Shown: positions 61,882 to 64,000 of the stretch, piece after piece | Layout of the letters: every line of letters starts with the position of its first letter | Numbering within the stretch: position 1 is the stretch's first letter | Assembly: GCA_002420145.1 (NCBI GenBank) | Contig: DIHL01000023.1 | Span: 124,001 to 188,000, forward strand | Source of the DNA: Bacteroidetes bacterium UBA5697 | GTDB lineage: Bacteria; Bacteroidota; Bacteroidia; B-17B0; Aurantibacillaceae | DNA length: 64,000 bases | Reading direction: 5' to 3' | Position numbers and translations under genes: made by a program | Notes under the pieces: model-generated | The model's database searches: none | What the model saw: the letters and a program-made list of their open reading frames with translations, nothing else | What the model was told of the DNA's origin: nothing

Positions 61882-63237
61882 TTAAAACTCTGGATTTTGT
61901 CCTACAAAGTTTTGTGGTGTAATGTTTAATAACTCCGCTTTTACTTCTGCACTCACATTTAATCCATTGATGAATGTATGCATCGAGTCTTTTGTAATAT
62001 GCGTGTTCGTACGAGTTAAATCTTTTAATGCTTCGTAAGGTTTTGGATAACCCTCTCTACGTAAAATAGTTTGAACAGCCTCAGCTACTACAGCCCAGTT
62101 GTTTTCTAAATCTCTATTAAAAATTTCTTCGTTTAATATTAATTTATCTAAACCTTTTAAAATGCTTTTGTATGAAATTAAAATATGCGCTACCGGAACT
62201 CCTAAGTTTCTTAAAACCGTACTATCTGTTAAGTCACGTTGTAAACGAGATACTGGAAGCTTGGCAGATAAGTGTTCTAAAATTGCATTTGCCATTCCTA
62301 AGTTGCCTTCTGCATTTTCAAAATCAATTGGGTTTACTTTATGTGGCATTGCCGAAGAACCAATTTCTCCTGCTTTTAATTTTTGCTTAAAGTAATCCAT
62401 ACTCACGTATGTCCAAATATCGCGACATAAATCCAATAAAATCGTATTGATGCGTTTTAAAGCATCGCAGTATGCAGCGATATTATCGTAGTGCTCAATC
62501 TGTGTGGTAAACTGACTTCTGCTTAAACCTAGGGTGTTGTTTACAAATTCGTTTCCAAATTTAATCCAATCATTTTTTGGATAAGCTACATAGTGTGCGT
62601 TGAAGTTACCTGTTGCACCACCAAATTTAGCTGAGAAAGGAATCGCATTTAACTGATTGATTTGAATTTGTAAACGCTCTACAAATACATAAATTTCTTT
62701 ACCTAAACGAGTAGGGGAAGCTGGCTGACCGTGAGTACGTGCTAGTAAAGAAATGTTTTTCCATTCACTTGATAATGCCTTTAGTTTATCGGTAACTTGT
62801 TTTAAGTTAGGTAATACCACTTCATTGTTAGCTTGTTTTAGAGACAATGGAATAGAAGTATTATTAATATCTTGAGAAGTTAAGCCAAAGTGAACGAACT
62901 CTAAATAGTTTTCTAAACCTTGAGCTTTTAATTTTTCTTTAATGAAATACTCAACCGCTTTTACATCATGATTGGTTGTCTTTTCAGTTTCTTTAATTAT
63001 CTCTGCGTCCGCAAACGAAAAGTTTTGATATACTGCTTTTAAAGCTGCGATTTGACTTTCGTTTAATTTTGGTAATTGAGGTAAACCTTGTTGTGATAAT
63101 AAGATGAAATAGTCAATTTCAACTTGCACACGGTATCTGATTAAACCAAACTCAGAAAAGTAAGCTGCTAATTCGTTAGTTACACGACGGTAACGACCAT
63201 CAACAGGAGATATAGCAGTTAAAGTATTTAATTCCAT
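61882..63237 (-). CDS. purB: Adenylosuccinate lyase
   Basis: Catalyses two fumarate-releasing steps in purine synthesis, from SAICAR to AICAR and from adenylosuccinate to AMP. 451 aa. TAISPVDGRYRRVTNELAAYFSE opens the family; HDVKAVEYFIKE, GLTSQDINNTSI and ARTHGQPASPTRLGKE hold catalytic residues, and the signature GSSAMPHKVNPIDFENAEGN is complete. Start at ATG 63237; the longer frame to 63288 overlaps the promoter-like TATATTTG (minus strand, 63264-63257). Confidence 0.97.
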   Translation of the reverse strand: MELNTLTAISPVDGRYRRVTNELAAYFSEFGLIRYRVQVEIDYFILLSQQGLPQLPKLNESQIAALKAVYQNFSFADAEIIKETEKTTNHDVKAVEYFIKEKLKAQGLENYLEFVHFGLTSQDINNTSIPLSLKQANNEVVLPNLKQVTDKLKALSSEWKNISLLARTHGQPASPTRLGKEIYVFVERLQIQINQLNAIPFSAKFGGATGNFNAHYVAYPKNDWIKFGNEFVNNTLGLSRSQFTTQIEHYDNIAAYCDALKRINTILLDLCRDIWTYVSMDYFKQKLKAGEIGSSAMPHKVNPIDFENAEGNLGMANAILEHLSAKLPVSRLQRDLTDSTVLRNLGVPVAHILISYKSILKGLDKLILNEEIFNRDLENNWAVVAEAVQTILRREGYPKPYEALKDLTRTNTHITKDSMHTFINGLNVSAEVKAELLNITPQNFVGQNPEF

Positions 63238-63256
63238 AATTTTTAAAAATAAAGGG

Positions 63257-63264
63257 CAAATATA
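63257..63264 (-). promoter_or_regulatory. Bacteroidota -7 box before purB
   Basis: TATATTTG on the minus strand, 19 bases upstream of the purB ATG; no canonical TTG at the -33 position. Confidence 0.55.
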
Positions 63265-63310
63265 GGGAATTTTGGAGAAAGAGCCCATAAGTTATGGCTG
63301 CCTTTTTCGC

Positions 63311-64000
63311 TTACTTGAATGTAATAATGATAGGAACATGATCGCTTACATGTTGCCAATTATCGAATTTAGGAACCTCTACTTCTTTTAATCTTTGGCT
63401 AAATTCATTAGATGATAAACAGTAATCAATATGATATGGTTTTGAAGGATTTCTTTGCAGGAAGAAGGTTGGTTTTGTTTCTTTACCCTGAACTTCATTA
63501 AAATATTTATGGTATAAACTTTTTATATTTATTTCTTCAAGTTCTTTAATAACGTCACTATGATTCCACCACCTATCCCATTCATCCCAAATACTATTAC
63601 TATTTAAATCTCCAGCTATAATTATTTTTTTGAAGTTATATTTATTTACCTGAAGATATTTCCAAAATTGACCGATGTAGCCAAAGTTTGGCGAATTATT
63701 TTGATGTGTCCAAACAGCTAGTAACTGAAAATCATTATTTATTAAGCAAGGCAGGAAATGCTTTACCGAATGGTCTTTGAAATTATTAGTCCAATTTAAA
63801 GGCTGAAGATTTATTTCTTCTTTGGCAAAAACAGCAAGTCCTTTATTTTTAGAATCTCCAATCCATAAATAATTTTTCGCCCAATTTTTATATTCTAAAT
63901 CTTTTGATTCTTCCGGATTTTCACATTCTTGAATGATATAAATATCAGCGTTAAAATCTAATAAGGTATTAAATTTCTTTCTAAATGCTCCATTACAATT
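63311..64000 (-). CDS. Endonuclease/exonuclease/phosphatase family protein (5' end beyond window)
   Basis: An open frame of 229 codons plus stop continues past the window edge, so the start is missing. The visible protein matches the exonuclease III/DNase I fold: YIIQECENPE (Glu ligand of the metal), IAGDLNSNSIWDEW (catalytic Asp-Asn), HIDYC (Asp) and the terminal SDHVPIIITF (Asp-His pair). It may act on DNA, RNA or phosphoesters; the family is too broad for a substrate. It is encoded in the same direction as purB, 73 bases upstream. Confidence 0.82.
   Translation of the reverse strand, partial: NCNGAFRKKFNTLLDFNADIYIIQECENPEESKDLEYKNWAKNYLWIGDSKNKGLAVFAKEEINLQPLNWTNNFKDHSVKHFLPCLINNDFQLLAVWTHQNNSPNFGYIGQFWKYLQVNKYNFKKIIIAGDLNSNSIWDEWDRWWNHSDVIKELEEINIKSLYHKYFNEVQGKETKPTFFLQRNPSKPYHIDYCLSSNEFSQRLKEVEVPKFDNWQHVSDHVPIIITFK

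Overview
The window is a strongly AT-rich chromosomal segment of a member of the Bacteroidota, probably a Flavobacteriia-like organism. The evidence is: secreted proteins with type IX secretion (Por) C-termini, CotH and lamin-tail surface proteins, a PorT-like barrel, the gene order tuf - tRNA-Trp - secE - nusG - rplK - rplA - rplJ - rplL - rpoB - rpoC, A-rich leaders instead of Shine-Dalgarno sites, and promoters of the Bacteroidota form TTG-N19-TAnnTTTG (clean examples before the tRNA/tuf operon and before tig). No rRNA, CRISPR array, prophage or classical transposase is visible.

Layout. 1-7404 (+): end of a processive glycosyltransferase, a large CotH surface protein, an M17 aminopeptidase, an unknown secreted protein and pdxA. 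7479-14362 (-): a peptidase block (pepT, DPP-IV-type, M1) interrupted by a small GIY-YIG nuclease gene lying inside a perfect 25-bp inverted repeat. 14542-18560 (+): panD, a flippase-like membrane protein, rfaE2, a Wzx-type flippase and dut. 18689-21622 (-): a cysteine-cluster protein, truB, ribBA and an SRPBCC protein. 21824-24793: a Nudix gene and asnS, between which an ORF6N gene has been inserted with duplicated, diverged flanks. 24844-36664: nfu, comF, a large lamin-tail protein, asd, a tandem pair of structured repeats, an adhesin-like barrel protein, a hydrolase, an O-methyltransferase, rnhB and a peroxiredoxin. 36799-51394 (+): second peroxiredoxin, VOC protein, four tRNAs, tuf, tRNA-Trp and the secE-to-rpoC transcription/translation block. 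51456-56078 (-): a lipoprotein, a three-gene ketosynthase/unknown/BtrH-like operon and tig. 56411-60800 (+): an SGNH-SGNH-MBOAT operon that probably O-acetylates a surface polysaccharide. 60932-64000 (-): a GT2 enzyme, purB and part of an exonuclease/phosphatase-fold gene.

Most of the core genome is ordinary. The less explained parts are (i) the ketosynthase/132-aa/BtrH-like operon, which resembles a piece of dialkylresorcinol/flexirubin clusters without its partner genes; (ii) the ORF6N insertion, whose flanks show synonymous-only style divergence, indicating recombination with DNA from a relative; (iii) the palindrome-bounded GIY-YIG gene; (iv) two tandem structured units after asd, with matching motifs, matching spacing and terminators with the same loop; and (v) many dispersed hairpin repeats of several families, which sit at gene ends, inside the rpoB-rpoC gap and even in frame within the M1 peptidase gene.
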